Source: Amycolatopsis acidicola
Lineage (GTDB): Bacteria; Actinomycetota; Actinomycetes; Mycobacteriales; Pseudonocardiaceae
Direction of reading: 5' to 3'
Length of the DNA stretch: 53,741 nucleotides
Assembly (NCBI RefSeq): GCF_007713735.2
Contig: NZ_VMNW02000061.1
Location: forward strand, 1-53,741
The translations under genes and the position numbers were made by a program. Below are positions 25,724-35,539 of this stretch, piece after piece. The notes below the pieces were generated by a model that was not told the DNA's origin, searched no databases, and saw only the letters and a list, made by a program, of their open reading frames with translations. How positions within the stretch are numbered: the first letter of the stretch is position 1; each line of letters starts with the position of its first letter.

Positions 25724-26305
25724 TTGCCCGTCACGCCGCCGAGTCACCGCGACCGGCTGTCGCCGAACCAGCTCGCCAAGCAGGAACAGATCGTCGAAGC
25801 CGCGCGCGCGGTGCTGGCGACCGAGGGCCTCGCCGGCTGCACGGCCCGCGCCATCGCCGACGCCAGCCCGCTCACCAAAAGCGCCATCCACTACTACTTC
25901 GCCGACATCGACCTGCTGATCGACCGCGCGATGGCCGGGCACGTCAACGCGTTCCTCGACCACCTCCGCGAGGTCGCGTCCCGGTACGAGGAACCGGCGC
26001 CACGGCTGTGGGCGGTGCTCGAGGCGTACCTCGACGTCTTCGCCAGCAACCCGAACTCGGCCTTCGTGTGGTTCGAGTACTGGGTGGCCGTCGGCAGGGC
26101 GGGGCACCCGCAGGCCGCGGAGGCGATGCTCCGCTCGATCACCGAGTTCCTCACCGACCTGCTCGCCGACCTCGGCATCGACGACCCGCGCGCCAGGGCG
26201 AGGGCACTGCAGTCGTACTTGCTCGGCGCCATCGTGCAGCAGCGTGTTCGGCGCCGCGCGTTCGCGACCCTGCGCGAGGAGATCGAGCTGCTCTGCCTGG
26301 CTTAG
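25724..26305 (+). CDS. TetR-family transcriptional regulator
   Basis: The 193-residue regulator has the TetR helix-turn-helix (QIVEAARAVLATEGLAGCTA, then SPLTKSAIHYYFADID) and a helical ligand-binding C-domain. It starts with TTG at 25724, supported by GGAAGGA 6-7 bases upstream. A TAGGCT box at 25686-25691 may be its -10. Its target is unknown; the following gene has its own promoter overlapping the TetR stop codon. Confidence 0.9.
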   Translation: MPVTPPSHRDRLSPNQLAKQEQIVEAARAVLATEGLAGCTARAIADASPLTKSAIHYYFADIDLLIDRAMAGHVNAFLDHLREVASRYEEPAPRLWAVLEAYLDVFASNPNSAFVWFEYWVAVGRAGHPQAAEAMLRSITEFLTDLLADLGIDDPRARARALQSYLLGAIVQQRVRRRAFATLREEIELLCLA

Positions 26306-26308
26306 GGT
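26303..26308 (+). promoter_or_regulatory. Leaderless-type -10 box (TAGGGT) overlapping the tetR stop
   Basis: The TAG stop codon of the TetR gene is the first half of TAGGGT, which ends 7 bases before the ATG at 26316. Confidence 0.5.
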
Positions 26309-26315
26309 GCGGAGC

Positions 26316-26837
26316 ATGCCTCTGTACTCGTTCGAGGGCGTCAGCCCGACTGTGCACCCCGAAGCCTGGATCGCCCCCACCGCGACGCTGATCGGAGACG
26401 TCGTAGTCGAGAAGGGCGCCTCGGTCTGGTATGGCGCGGTCATCCGCGCGGACTACGGCCGGATCGTCATCGGTGAGGGCGCCAACATCCAGGACAACTC
26501 GGTGATCCACTCCGGCACGGAGCCCACCGAGATCGGCCGCAACGTGACCGTGGGCCATCTGTGCCTCGTGCACGACTGCACGGTCGGCGAGCAGGCGCTC
26601 ATCGGCAACGGCTCGACGGTGCTGGACCGCTCGGACATCGGTGCGCGCGCGATGATCGCGGCCGGTTCCACCGTGACCCCGAACACCCAGGTGCCCGCCG
26701 AGCACATGGCGATGGGCAGCCCCGCGAAGAAGATCGTCCCGCTGTCCGATTCGGCCCGCGGCTGGGTGGACTACAACGCGGCCCTGTACCAGGAACTTTC
26801 CCAGCGGCACGCCAAGGGCACCAAACCCGTCGACTAG
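26316..26837 (+). CDS. Gamma-carbonic-anhydrase-like left-handed beta-helix protein
   Basis: The 173-residue protein is built of hexapeptide repeats (PTATLIGDVVVEKGASVWYG, IGEGANIQDNSVIH, IGRNVTVGHLCLVHDCTVGE), with conserved His residues in SVIHS, TVGHL and LVHDC at the places where gamma carbonic anhydrases bind metal. YrdA-type members of this family often have no measured activity, so the enzyme function is not certain. The C-terminal helix packs against the trimer in relatives. The start follows from the -10 box. Confidence 0.88.
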   Translation: MPLYSFEGVSPTVHPEAWIAPTATLIGDVVVEKGASVWYGAVIRADYGRIVIGEGANIQDNSVIHSGTEPTEIGRNVTVGHLCLVHDCTVGEQALIGNGSTVLDRSDIGARAMIAAGSTVTPNTQVPAEHMAMGSPAKKIVPLSDSARGWVDYNAALYQELSQRHAKGTKPVD

Positions 26838-26840
26838 GAT
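26835..26840 (+). promoter_or_regulatory. -10 box (TAGGAT) of glyA
   Basis: TAGGAT includes the stop codon of the upstream gene. A start about 7 bases on, near 26847, would begin the transcript just ahead of the riboswitch. Confidence 0.45.
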
Positions 26841-26849
26841 TGACCACGC

Positions 26850-26930
26850 CAAATGCGACTGGCGCCGTAGAGGTGGAGCACCACCGGGAAGCGACCGACG
26901 AGGCCGGCACCGCGCGCCTGGGTGTGGCCG
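26850..26930 (+). ncRNA. Probable ZTP (pfl) riboswitch in the glyA leader
   Basis: The leader carries the conserved pfl elements in order: GCGACTGGCG (26855-26864), a GGTGG-AGCA-CCACC stem-loop (26872-26885), CGGGAAGCGACC right after it, and GCGCCTGGG (26914-26922), close to the conserved CCGCCTGGG. ZTP riboswitches sense the purine precursor ZMP/ZTP, which builds up when 10-formyl-folate is short, and activate one-carbon genes; glyA is a known target. I cannot draw the full pseudoknot with certainty by eye. Confidence 0.75.
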
Positions 26931-26947
26931 GAGTCAGGAGTAGGGAC

Positions 26948-28216
<1,269 letters not shown>

Positions 28217-28228
28217 CCTGACCGAACG

Positions 28229-28267
28229 ACGAAGGCCCCCGGCTCAAGCCGAGCCGGGGGCCTTCGT
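28229..28267. terminator. Bidirectional terminator between glyA and ppa
   Basis: A perfect 17-bp stem starting ACGAAGGCCCCCGGCTC closes a 5-base loop (AAGCC). Confidence 0.92.
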
Positions 28268-28280
28268 GTGTGCTGAGGAA

Positions 28281-28796
28281 TCAGTGCTCGCCGGCGTCGG
28301 CGGCTTCCTTGGCGAGGCGGTCCTTCTCACGCTCGTAGGAGCGCTTGATCTCGGCTTCGGCCTCGACGCGGCCGACCCAGTCCGAGCCCTCGACGCTCTT
28401 GGCGGGCTCGAGGTCCTTGTACACCTGGAAGAAGTGCTCGATCTCCAGCTTGTGGAACTCGTTCAGGTGGTGGATGTCGCGCAGGTGCTCCAGCCGCGGG
28501 TCGTCCGACGGCACGGCGAGCACCTTGTCGTCCGGGCCCTTCTCGTCGGTCATCCGGAACATGCCGATCGCGCGGCAGCGGATCAGGCAGCCGGGGAACG
28601 TCGGCTCCTGCACCAGCACCAGCACGTCCAGCGGGTCGCCGTCCTGGCCGAGGGTGTCGTCGATGAACCCGTAGTCGGCGGGGTACTGGGTGGCCGTGAA
28701 CAGAGTGCGGTCCAGCCGGATACGCCCCGTCTTGTGGTCCACTTCGTACTTGTTGCGCTCCCCCTTGGGGATTTCGATGGTGGCGTCGAACTCCAC
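28281..28796 (-). CDS. ppa: Soluble inorganic pyrophosphatase (family I)
   Basis: The 171-residue enzyme hydrolyses pyrophosphate from nucleotide and tRNA reactions. It shows the family pattern: FDATIEIPKGERNKYEVD, YPADYGFIDDT, and the metal-binding DGDPLDVLVL. I choose the GTG at 28796, with GAGGA 6 bases upstream, because it gives the usual M-x-F-D start; the frame is open 12 codons further to an ATG at 28832. The gene diverges from dacB and corresponds to Rv3628. Confidence 0.96.
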   Translation of the reverse strand: MEFDATIEIPKGERNKYEVDHKTGRIRLDRTLFTATQYPADYGFIDDTLGQDGDPLDVLVLVQEPTFPGCLIRCRAIGMFRMTDEKGPDDKVLAVPSDDPRLEHLRDIHHLNEFHKLEIEHFFQVYKDLEPAKSVEGSDWVGRVEAEAEIKRSYEREKDRLAKEAADAGEH

Positions 28797-28960
28797 GGCC
28801 GTCCTCGCTGAACTCGTCTTTTGAAGCCGCACTGGCGGCTTACGGTCTCACTAACTTGTCTTCACTAGTGTGGACCACGCGCCGTTGGGAAGTCGCACTG
28901 ATGTTGTCTTGACGACAGTGAGTGTGTCCCCTCGGCTACCGGAGCGACGAGGAGGGGTGC

Positions 28961-31054
28961 GTGCCGCCGCACGAAGAGGAGCCGATGTGGCCGTCCGACG
29001 ACTCGGACACCACCGGCGCGAAGGGCGACGGAAACGACAGTGCGTCGGGTCAGCTGCCGACTCCTCCGGAGGAGCAGCCCAAGCAGGCGTCCCTGGCCAA
29101 CCAGGAGACGGTCTGGGTGCGGCACCCGAAGGGCGAAGGGGAGGCCTCGCCCGAACGCGAGGAGTCGCAGGCGTCCGAGCAGACGGTGAACGTCGAGGCG
29201 CGGCGACAGCCTTCTGAACAAACGGTGAACGTTCAGGCTTCGCAGCAGCAGACGCCCAAGCCGCCGCCCTCCGAGCAGACCGTGCACGTCCAGGCTCCGA
29301 AGCAACAGCAGCCGCCCTCCGAACAGACGGTGCACGTCCAGGCGCCTCGGCAACAACAGCCCAAGCCGCCGCCGTCCGAGCAGACCGTCCAGGTCCGGCG
29401 CCCGCCCCAACCGCCCGAGCCCTCGGCGGCCGAGCAGACGCAGATCGTGCCCCTGCAGCCGATCGCGCCCCCGCCGCAGCAGCAGTACCAGCAACAGCAA
29501 CAAATGCCGTGGCAGAACACGCCGCCGCCGCAGCCGATCCCGCCGGCCGGAAACATGGTCGCGCAGCCGATGCGGATCGAGCCTTCCGGCGAGGTCCACC
29601 CCGTCGAGGCACCGAGCGAGGAGCAGCCCCCGCCGGAGGCGCCGGACGCTCCGCCCAAGACCGGGCGCAAACGACGTGGCCTTGTCTTCGGCGGTGTCGC
29701 GGTGGTGCTGGTGATCGCCGTCGGGGTCGCGCTGGCCGTGCCGTACGTGTCCAACAGGCTCGGGCTGCCCTGGGCGCCGAACGTGCCCAAGGGCGACGAG
29801 CCCGAACCCGCCGCGGTCACGCTCTCGCTGCAGCCGCCCAGCGATTCGGCGCCGACGCCGAGCAGTTCGGGGGTGAACTCGGCGCTTTCCGGCCCGGCGA
29901 GCAACCCGGCGCTCGGCACGGTCGCCGGAACGGTGATCGACCCGGCGACGGGAAGCACGCTGTGGAACCACAATGCGACCCAGCTGCTCACCCCGGCCTC
30001 GGCGACGAAGCTGCTCATCTCCGCCGCCGCGCTGCTCAAGCTGGACCACGCGATGCAGCTGACGACGAAGGTCGTGCAGGGCGCTTCGCCGGACACCGCG
30101 ATCATCGTCGCGGGCGGTGACCCGACGCTGTCCTCGCTGCCCGCGGGCAAGGACTCGGTGTACCCGGGCGCGGCCCACCTCGACGACCTCGTCGCGCAGG
30201 TCAAGGCGGCCAGCGGTGGGAAGATCACGAAGGTCCAGATCGACCTGTCGATGTACACCGGCCCGACGTCCGCCCAGGGCTGGGCTCCGGACGACGCGCC
30301 GTCCATCTCCGCGGCGCCGGTTGTCCCGGCGATGCTCGACGGTGGCCGTCAGGACCCGACAGTGGACTACTCGATGCGTTCGGCCAACCCGGCGCTGAGC
30401 CTGCTGCAGGAGTTCTCGTCGCGGCTCGGCGCTTCGGTCGCCCCGACCACCACGGCCACCGCCACGCAGGGCGCGAAGGTGCTCGGCGAGGTCAAGTCGG
30501 CCCCGCTCACCGAGCTGATCAACAACCTGCTCAGCATCTCCGACGACAACCTCGCGGAGGCCGTTGCGCGGCAGCTCGCGATCGGTGCCGGTGCGCCAGC
30601 CTCGTTCGAGGGTGGCGCGCAGACCGCGCTGAACGTGTTGGCGCAGAACGGTTTCGACACCTCCGGCGCGGTGCTCAACGACGGCAGCGGACTGTCCACT
30701 TTGAACAAGGTGTCGCCGAAGCTGCTCGCGCAGCTGCTGTCGGTGGCGGCCGCGCCGACCGGTAAGGACCCGCGCACGGAGAAGCTGCGCCCGTTGCTGG
30801 AAGGCCTCCCTGTCGCGGGCGGCAGCGGCACGCTGTCCGACCGGTTCGACGCCCCGAACGCGAAGGACGGGCGTGGCTGGGTGCGCGCCAAGACGGGCAC
30901 GCTTTCCGGCGTGAACACGTTGGCCGGGGTGGTGCTCGACAAGGACGGGCGGGTGCTCGTGTTCGCGGTGATGTCCAACGGTTCCGACGCGAACAGCGCG
31001 CGCCCGGCGCTCGACGCCGTCGCCGCCACGCTACGTGGCTGCGGATGTGGTTGA
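28961..31054 (+). CDS. dacB: D-alanyl-D-alanine carboxypeptidase/endopeptidase (PBP4 class, Rv3627c-like) with a repetitive cytoplasmic tail
   Basis: The 697-residue protein has three parts. Residues 1-235 are disordered, Pro/Gln-rich and contain seven EQT repeats. A membrane helix (LVFGGVAVVLVIAVGVALAV, about 242-262) follows. The outer PBP domain has the serine motif SATK near 346, SDDN with its SxN-type spacing and KTG near 644, so it should trim peptidoglycan stem peptides. I choose GTG 28961, which has AGGAGG 5 bases upstream; GTG 28922 and ATG 28985 are alternatives. Type II topology puts the repeat tail in the cytoplasm, where Ser/Thr kinases could reach it. Confidence 0.9.
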   Translation: MPPHEEEPMWPSDDSDTTGAKGDGNDSASGQLPTPPEEQPKQASLANQETVWVRHPKGEGEASPEREESQASEQTVNVEARRQPSEQTVNVQASQQQTPKPPPSEQTVHVQAPKQQQPPSEQTVHVQAPRQQQPKPPPSEQTVQVRRPPQPPEPSAAEQTQIVPLQPIAPPPQQQYQQQQQMPWQNTPPPQPIPPAGNMVAQPMRIEPSGEVHPVEAPSEEQPPPEAPDAPPKTGRKRRGLVFGGVAVVLVIAVGVALAVPYVSNRLGLPWAPNVPKGDEPEPAAVTLSLQPPSDSAPTPSSSGVNSALSGPASNPALGTVAGTVIDPATGSTLWNHNATQLLTPASATKLLISAAALLKLDHAMQLTTKVVQGASPDTAIIVAGGDPTLSSLPAGKDSVYPGAAHLDDLVAQVKAASGGKITKVQIDLSMYTGPTSAQGWAPDDAPSISAAPVVPAMLDGGRQDPTVDYSMRSANPALSLLQEFSSRLGASVAPTTTATATQGAKVLGEVKSAPLTELINNLLSISDDNLAEAVARQLAIGAGAPASFEGGAQTALNVLAQNGFDTSGAVLNDGSGLSTLNKVSPKLLAQLLSVAAAPTGKDPRTEKLRPLLEGLPVAGGSGTLSDRFDAPNAKDGRGWVRAKTGTLSGVNTLAGVVLDKDGRVLVFAVMSNGSDANSARPALDAVAATLRGCGCG
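29098..29451 (+). repeat. Seven EQT-type repeats coding for the DacB cytoplasmic tail
   Basis: The motif recurs as QETVWV, EQTVNV, EQTVNV, EQTVHV, EQTVHV, EQTVQV and EQTQIV, each usually preceded by Ser or Ala and separated by Gln/Pro-rich spacers. Threonine and the two hydrophobic positions after it are kept while the spacers vary. Confidence 0.85.
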
Positions 31055-31061
31055 CGCCAGG

Positions 31062-31067
31062 TAGCTT
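31062..31067 (+). promoter_or_regulatory. Leaderless-type -10 box (TAGCTT)
   Basis: TAGCTT ends 7 bases before the GTG at 31075. Confidence 0.5.
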
Positions 31068-31074
31068 CGAAGAG

Positions 31075-32130
31075 GTGAGCACTGTGAGCGCGGAGAAAAC
31101 CCGTCCCGTCGTCGATTGGTCGCTCGCCGCTTCGACGGGCGCGTTCCTGGTGCGCGGCGGCCCTGCCGTTCCCAAGGAGGAGGCGCAGCTCGCCGTCACC
31201 GAGCTGCGTGAGCTCACGGTCGACGCGGAGGCGCACGTCCGCGAGCTGACCGGCCTCGGCGCCGGGCTGCCGCTGTTGCCGGGCGAGGTCGTGGACCGGC
31301 CCGGCTGGGTCCGTTCCGCCGCCGCGGGGCTGGATGCGTTGACTGCCAAGGCTTTGCGCACACTTCCCAGCAACCCGCTCAGCCCGGTGCTGGCAGGCGG
31401 CGCGGGCGTGCAGACCGGCGTGGTGCTCGCCTTCCTGGCCTCGCGCGTGCTCGGGCAGTACGACCCGTTCGGCGGGGGCGAAGGAAGACTCGTGCTCGTC
31501 GCGCCGAACGTGGTCACCGCGCAGCGCGCGATGGACGTGGACGGCCGGGACTTCCGGATGTGGGTCTGCCTGCACGAGAGCACCCACCGCCTGCAGTTCA
31601 CCGCGGTGGACTGGCTGCGCGACTACTTCGCCGACGAGGTGGAGCGGCTGGTCAGCGGCCTCGCCGACGACGAGGACGGCATTACCGACCTGTTCGGCAG
31701 GTTGCCGGAGGCGTTCCGCGAAGCCAAGCGCAACAAGGCGGACGGCGTGCTCGCGCTCGGCCAGCTGCTGCGTTCCCCGAAGCAGCGCGAGGTCTTCGAC
31801 AAGCTGCTGGCGCTGTCCACGTTGCTCGAGGGCCACGCCGATTACGTGATGGACGCCGTCGGGCCCGCTGTGGTCCCTTCGGTCGAGACGATCCGCGCCC
31901 GGTTCACCGCGCGCCGCGAGGGCGGCGGGCTGCTGGACAGGGTGCTGCGCGCGCTGCTCGGCATCGACGCGAAGATCCGCCAGTACGCGCAGGGCTCGGC
32001 GTTCACCACCAGGGTCGTGGAGCGGGTCGGTATGCCGGGGTTCAATGCCGTGTGGACGTCGCCGAACACCCTGCCGAGCCGGGCGGAGATCGCGGACCCG
32101 GACGCCTGGGTCCGCCGCGTGCACGGGTGA
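31075..32130 (+). CDS. Zinc-dependent metalloprotease-like protein (DUF2342, Rv3626c-type)
   Basis: The 351-residue cytoplasmic-looking protein carries the zinc motif HESTH in WVCLHESTHRLQF near residue 165, and a downstream EGHADYVMD that can give the third ligand. This is the DUF2342 family, annotated as zincin-like hydrolase; substrates are not known. There is no signal peptide. It lies between dacB and tilS exactly as in M. tuberculosis. The GTG start follows the -10 box; a second GTG three codons later is possible. Its stop overlaps the tilS start by GTGA. Confidence 0.88.
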   Translation: MSTVSAEKTRPVVDWSLAASTGAFLVRGGPAVPKEEAQLAVTELRELTVDAEAHVRELTGLGAGLPLLPGEVVDRPGWVRSAAAGLDALTAKALRTLPSNPLSPVLAGGAGVQTGVVLAFLASRVLGQYDPFGGGEGRLVLVAPNVVTAQRAMDVDGRDFRMWVCLHESTHRLQFTAVDWLRDYFADEVERLVSGLADDEDGITDLFGRLPEAFREAKRNKADGVLALGQLLRSPKQREVFDKLLALSTLLEGHADYVMDAVGPAVVPSVETIRARFTARREGGGLLDRVLRALLGIDAKIRQYAQGSAFTTRVVERVGMPGFNAVWTSPNTLPSRAEIADPDAWVRRVHG

Positions 32131-33077
32131 GCCTGGAGCTGGTGCGCCGCGCGGTCCGGCGGTTCCTGGCCGGGCAGCCCCGCCAGGATTTCGCGGTCGC
32201 CGTCTCCGGCGGTGCCGATTCGCTCGCGCTCGCCGAGGCTTCTGCTTACGCCGCAAGGAAAACGGGCGTCCGCGTGCGCGCGCTCGTCGTCGACCACGGG
32301 CTGCAGGACGGCTCCGCCGAGGTCGCCGCCGAAGCCGCGGAAAAGGCGCGCGGGCTCGGCGTCGACGAAGCGGAGGTGCTGGCCGTAGAGGTCACCGGCT
32401 CCGGCGGGATGGAGGCCGCGGCGCGGCGCGCGCGGTACGCGGCGCTGTCCCGTTCGGGCAGCGGTCTGGTCCTGCTCGGGCACACTCGCGACGACCAGGC
32501 GGAGACGGTGCTGCTCGGCCTCGGTCGTGGTTCCGGGCCGCGGTCGATCGCCGGGATGAAGCCGCTGGACCCGCCGTGGGGGCGGCCGTTGCTGGATGTC
32601 CCGCGTTCGGCCACCAGGCAGGCGTGCGTCGAGCTGGGCGTGCGCCCATGGGAGGACCCGCACAACGCCGACCCCCGGTTCCGGCGCAGCCGGCTGCGGG
32701 CGGAAGTGTTGCCGTTGCTGGAAGACGTGCTGTCGGGCGGCGTCGCCGCCGCACTGGCGCGCACGGCGGCGCAGGTTCGCGAAGACCTCGAAACGCTCGA
32801 CGCGCTCGCAGCGGAATTACGCGGCGAAGGGGACACGCTCGACGCGAAGGCGTTGGCGGATGTGCCCGCGGCGTTGCGCCGCAGGGTGCTTCGCAGCTGG
32901 CTGCTGGACGCCGGCGCGTGTGATCTCACTGACGCGCATCTGCGTTCGGTGGACGATCTCGTCGGGAAATGGCGCGGTCAGGGTGGTGTCTGGCTGCCGG
33001 GCAGCTTGGTGGTCGAGCGGTCGCATGGCAGGCTGGCCATGAGTCGTCGCGAGCGGCGCGAAGCCCGCGGCGAATGA
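32127..33077 (+). CDS. tilS: tRNA(Ile)-lysidine synthase
   Basis: The 316-residue enzyme modifies the wobble cytidine of the CAU-anticodon tRNA-Ile with lysine, changing its decoding to AUA. The PP-loop SGGADSLAL lies near residue 31, followed by VDHGLQDGS and GHTRDDQAETVLLGLGRGSG, all typical of TilS. At 316 residues it is a short actinobacterial form without the C-terminal domain of the E. coli enzyme. It begins at a GTG that overlaps the preceding stop and ends 22 bases before hpt. Confidence 0.95.
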   Translation: MSLELVRRAVRRFLAGQPRQDFAVAVSGGADSLALAEASAYAARKTGVRVRALVVDHGLQDGSAEVAAEAAEKARGLGVDEAEVLAVEVTGSGGMEAAARRARYAALSRSGSGLVLLGHTRDDQAETVLLGLGRGSGPRSIAGMKPLDPPWGRPLLDVPRSATRQACVELGVRPWEDPHNADPRFRRSRLRAEVLPLLEDVLSGGVAAALARTAAQVREDLETLDALAAELRGEGDTLDAKALADVPAALRRRVLRSWLLDAGACDLTDAHLRSVDDLVGKWRGQGGVWLPGSLVVERSHGRLAMSRRERREARGE

Positions 33078-33099
33078 GTGTGTCCCGGCCTAGAGGGGA

Positions 33100-33660
33100 A
33101 TGACCGTGTACGAAGGCGAGATCGCCTCCGTGCTCGTTACCGAGCAGCAGATCCAAGACAAGATCACCGAACTCGCCAAGCAGATCGCGGCGGACTACGA
33201 GAAGGAAGGTGTCGCCGGAGATCTCCTCCTCGTCGGGGTGCTCAAGGGCGCGGTCATGTTCATGACCGATTTCGCCCGTGCCCTGCCGATGCCGGCGCAG
33301 CTGGAGTTCATGGCCGTGTCGTCCTACGGTTCGGCCACCTCGTCTTCGGGCGTCGTGCGCATCCTCAAAGACCTCGACCGCGACATCGCGGGCAAGCACG
33401 TGCTGATCGTCGAGGACATCGTCGACTCCGGGCTCACGCTTTCCTGGCTGCTGAAGAACCTCGCGAGCCGGAACCCGGCCTCGCTCGAGGTGTGCTCGCT
33501 GCTGCGCAAGCCGGAGGCGGTCAAGGTGGACGTCCCGGTCCGGTATGTCGGGTTCGACATCCCCAACGAGTTCGTCGTGGGGTACGGGCTCGACTACGCG
33601 GAGCGTTACCGCGACCTGCCGTACATCGGGACACTCGACCCCAAGGTGTACGGGTCCTGA
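33100..33660 (+). CDS. hpt: Hypoxanthine (guanine) phosphoribosyltransferase
   Basis: The 186-residue purine salvage enzyme joins hypoxanthine or guanine to PRPP. The PRPP-binding motif VLIVEDIVDSGLTLSWLL and the substrate loop region FMAVSSYGSATSSSG are clear, and the late VGYGLDYAERYRDLPYIG is standard for HPRT. It is co-directional with tilS and close behind it, as in most actinobacteria. A possible ribosome site is the AGAGGGG before the ATG. Confidence 0.97.
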   Translation: MTVYEGEIASVLVTEQQIQDKITELAKQIAADYEKEGVAGDLLLVGVLKGAVMFMTDFARALPMPAQLEFMAVSSYGSATSSSGVVRILKDLDRDIAGKHVLIVEDIVDSGLTLSWLLKNLASRNPASLEVCSLLRKPEAVKVDVPVRYVGFDIPNEFVVGYGLDYAERYRDLPYIGTLDPKVYGS

Positions 33661-33789
33661 CGGATCCGGAAATTGCGGAACCCGGTGTCCCGAGAAGGCG
33701 TCATAGAGCACGTCCGAGTGCGTTAACCTAAGCGAACGAGGGTAGCCGCGCCGCCACGCACGGCATCGACTTGGGGCAGGAGAATACCG

Positions 33790-34149
33790 ATGGGGAACAC
33801 GGATGCCGCCGCGTTCAAGAACGCGGCGGTGAACGGCCAGCTCGGCGTCGACCCCGACGCCGCGCAGAACGTGCTCAAGAAGATCCGCACGGGCAAGGAC
33901 TCGGTGGAGAACCTGCTGCGCAACGCGGGCTCGCTGGCCGAGGCGCCCAAGCTCGGCGCGAACCCGGTCGGCGACGCCATCGCGGCGAAGTTCTCCCAGC
34001 GCGCGGACGGTGGCGGCGACTCCTACGCGCAGGCGCTGCAGAACCTCTACGGCCAGTACCAGCAGGCCGAGGACGCGATCGTCGCGGCGATGAGCCACTA
34101 CCACCAGATCGAGCAGGACGCCTCGGACGCGCTGTCCGGCCGGGCCTGA
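33790..34149 (+). CDS. Small PE-like/ESX-secreted-type helical protein
   Basis: The 119-residue protein is helical, without a Sec signal. It ends with two Y-x-x-x-E/D-type signals, YQQAE and YHQIE, the form of the type VII secretion signal. It comes directly before a PPE-like gene (24 bases) and two EspG chaperone genes, which is the context of PE/PPE pairs. Sequence similarity to true PE proteins is weak, so 'PE-like' rests on size, fold, signal and neighbours. The same position after hpt holds PE32/PPE65 in M. tuberculosis. Confidence 0.6.
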   Translation: MGNTDAAAFKNAAVNGQLGVDPDAAQNVLKKIRTGKDSVENLLRNAGSLAEAPKLGANPVGDAIAAKFSQRADGGGDSYAQALQNLYGQYQQAEDAIVAAMSHYHQIEQDASDALSGRA

Positions 34150-34173
34150 GCAACCAGGGGGGCATGAGCAGTC

Positions 34174-35526
34174 ATGGGTAACCAGAGCGAGTCGCCGCAG
34201 AGCGCTCCGTCCAGCGTGCGGCTCGGTGACAACGGTGAGTCTGCGGCCATCGTGCAGCAGGCCCGCAACTCCGCCGGCGGCTTCGACTACGGGTCCGACC
34301 GCGCCATCGCCAGCCCGCCGAACTGGGCCTCGCAGGAGAGCACCCAGCTCTACCAGGGCGCCACGGTGAACAACGACCCGGCGACGGCGGAGGCCACCGG
34401 CCAGCTGTGGGGCAGCCACGGGGACGAGCTGCACCAGGCTGCCAACGACCTGTACAACGCGGTCAGCGAACTGGGCAACGCCTGGGTCGGCAAGGGTGCC
34501 TCTTCCGCGCAGGGCGCGCTGGTGGGCATCGCGAACTCCAGCCAGCAGGCCGGGGACGCGGCGCACACCATGTCGAGCCGGATGGCGCAGCAGGCCGTGG
34601 CGGCGGCCGAGGTCAAGAAGATGCCGCAGCCCAAGGAGTTCGACCCCGCCAAGCAGACGGCGGCGATGCTCGCCGGCGGCCCGGCCGCGATGGTCACGGA
34701 CATGAAGCAGCAGTCCGATGAGGCCAAGGCGGTGCACGCCCAGCAGGTCCAGTACTTCAACGCCTATACGCAGGCGATGTCCGACGTGGACGACTCCACG
34801 CCGAGCTTCGGCCCGGAGTCGCTCGGCCTGCCCGCGGACGGCAGCATCGGCTCCACCAAGGCGTCGTCGGTCGGCGCGAACACCGGCGGGACGGTCGGCG
34901 TGCTCGGTGGTGTCTCCGGCGGTCCGGCGCTGGGCGCGAACGGCGGAGCCGACGGCTTCGGCGGCGGCAACCGGTCCCAGCTCGGCCAGATCGGCGAAGC
35001 CGGTCAGGTCGGCGCTCCGGGTGCGCAAGGTGCTCCCGCTGCTCCGCCCGCTCCGGCGGCGGGCACGGCCGCGCCCGCGTCCACCGGTGCCAGCGCGGTG
35101 CCGACGTCTTCCTCGGGTGGCGGCGGTTCCAGTGCCGCGCTCGCCGCGGGCCTCGGCCTGGCCGGTGGCGGCCTCGGCGTCGGCGGGCTCAAGGCGGCGC
35201 TCGGCCGTGGCAGCAAGTCCGGCGCGAAGAAGGACGGCGACAGCACGGCCGCGGCCAGCACCGACGGTGCCGAGCAGCAGGGCCACGGCGCCGCGCAGAA
35301 CCAGGGCGTGATGTCGGCCAACGGCACCATCGGCGGCTCGAACACCACGGCCGCCACCCCGGGCATGGGCGGTATGGGTGCCGGTGGCGCGCACGGCGGC
35401 GAGGAGGATCAGGAGCACAACCGTGCGTCCTTCCTCATCGAGGCCGACCCGGACGAAGCGTTCGGCGCCAACGTGGCCACCGCGCCGCCGGTCATCGGGG
35501 CCTGGTCGGACGAAGACGAAGACTGA
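34174..35526 (+). CDS. PPE-like/type VII secretion substrate with long Gly/Ala-rich tail
   Basis: In the 450-residue protein, residues 50-210 are helical and resemble a PPE/WXG-type hairpin (GQLWGSHGDELHQAANDLYN, ELGNAWVGKGASSAQGAL, FNAYTQAMSDVDDS). The remaining half is Gly/Ala/Ser-rich, with a glycine-rich LAAGLGLAGGGLGVGG segment, then an acidic end (FLIEADPDEAFG, WSDEDED). It has no Sec signal. It is probably exported as a complex with the preceding small protein and folded with help of the EspG proteins. The low-complexity tail is reminiscent of mycobacterial PPE tails. No ESX membrane machinery is in the window. Confidence 0.7.
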   Translation: MGNQSESPQSAPSSVRLGDNGESAAIVQQARNSAGGFDYGSDRAIASPPNWASQESTQLYQGATVNNDPATAEATGQLWGSHGDELHQAANDLYNAVSELGNAWVGKGASSAQGALVGIANSSQQAGDAAHTMSSRMAQQAVAAAEVKKMPQPKEFDPAKQTAAMLAGGPAAMVTDMKQQSDEAKAVHAQQVQYFNAYTQAMSDVDDSTPSFGPESLGLPADGSIGSTKASSVGANTGGTVGVLGGVSGGPALGANGGADGFGGGNRSQLGQIGEAGQVGAPGAQGAPAAPPAPAAGTAAPASTGASAVPTSSSGGGGSSAALAAGLGLAGGGLGVGGLKAALGRGSKSGAKKDGDSTAAASTDGAEQQGHGAAQNQGVMSANGTIGGSNTTAATPGMGGMGAGGAHGGEEDQEHNRASFLIEADPDEAFGANVATAPPVIGAWSDEDED

Positions 35527-35539
35527 GTCGCAGGTGCAG

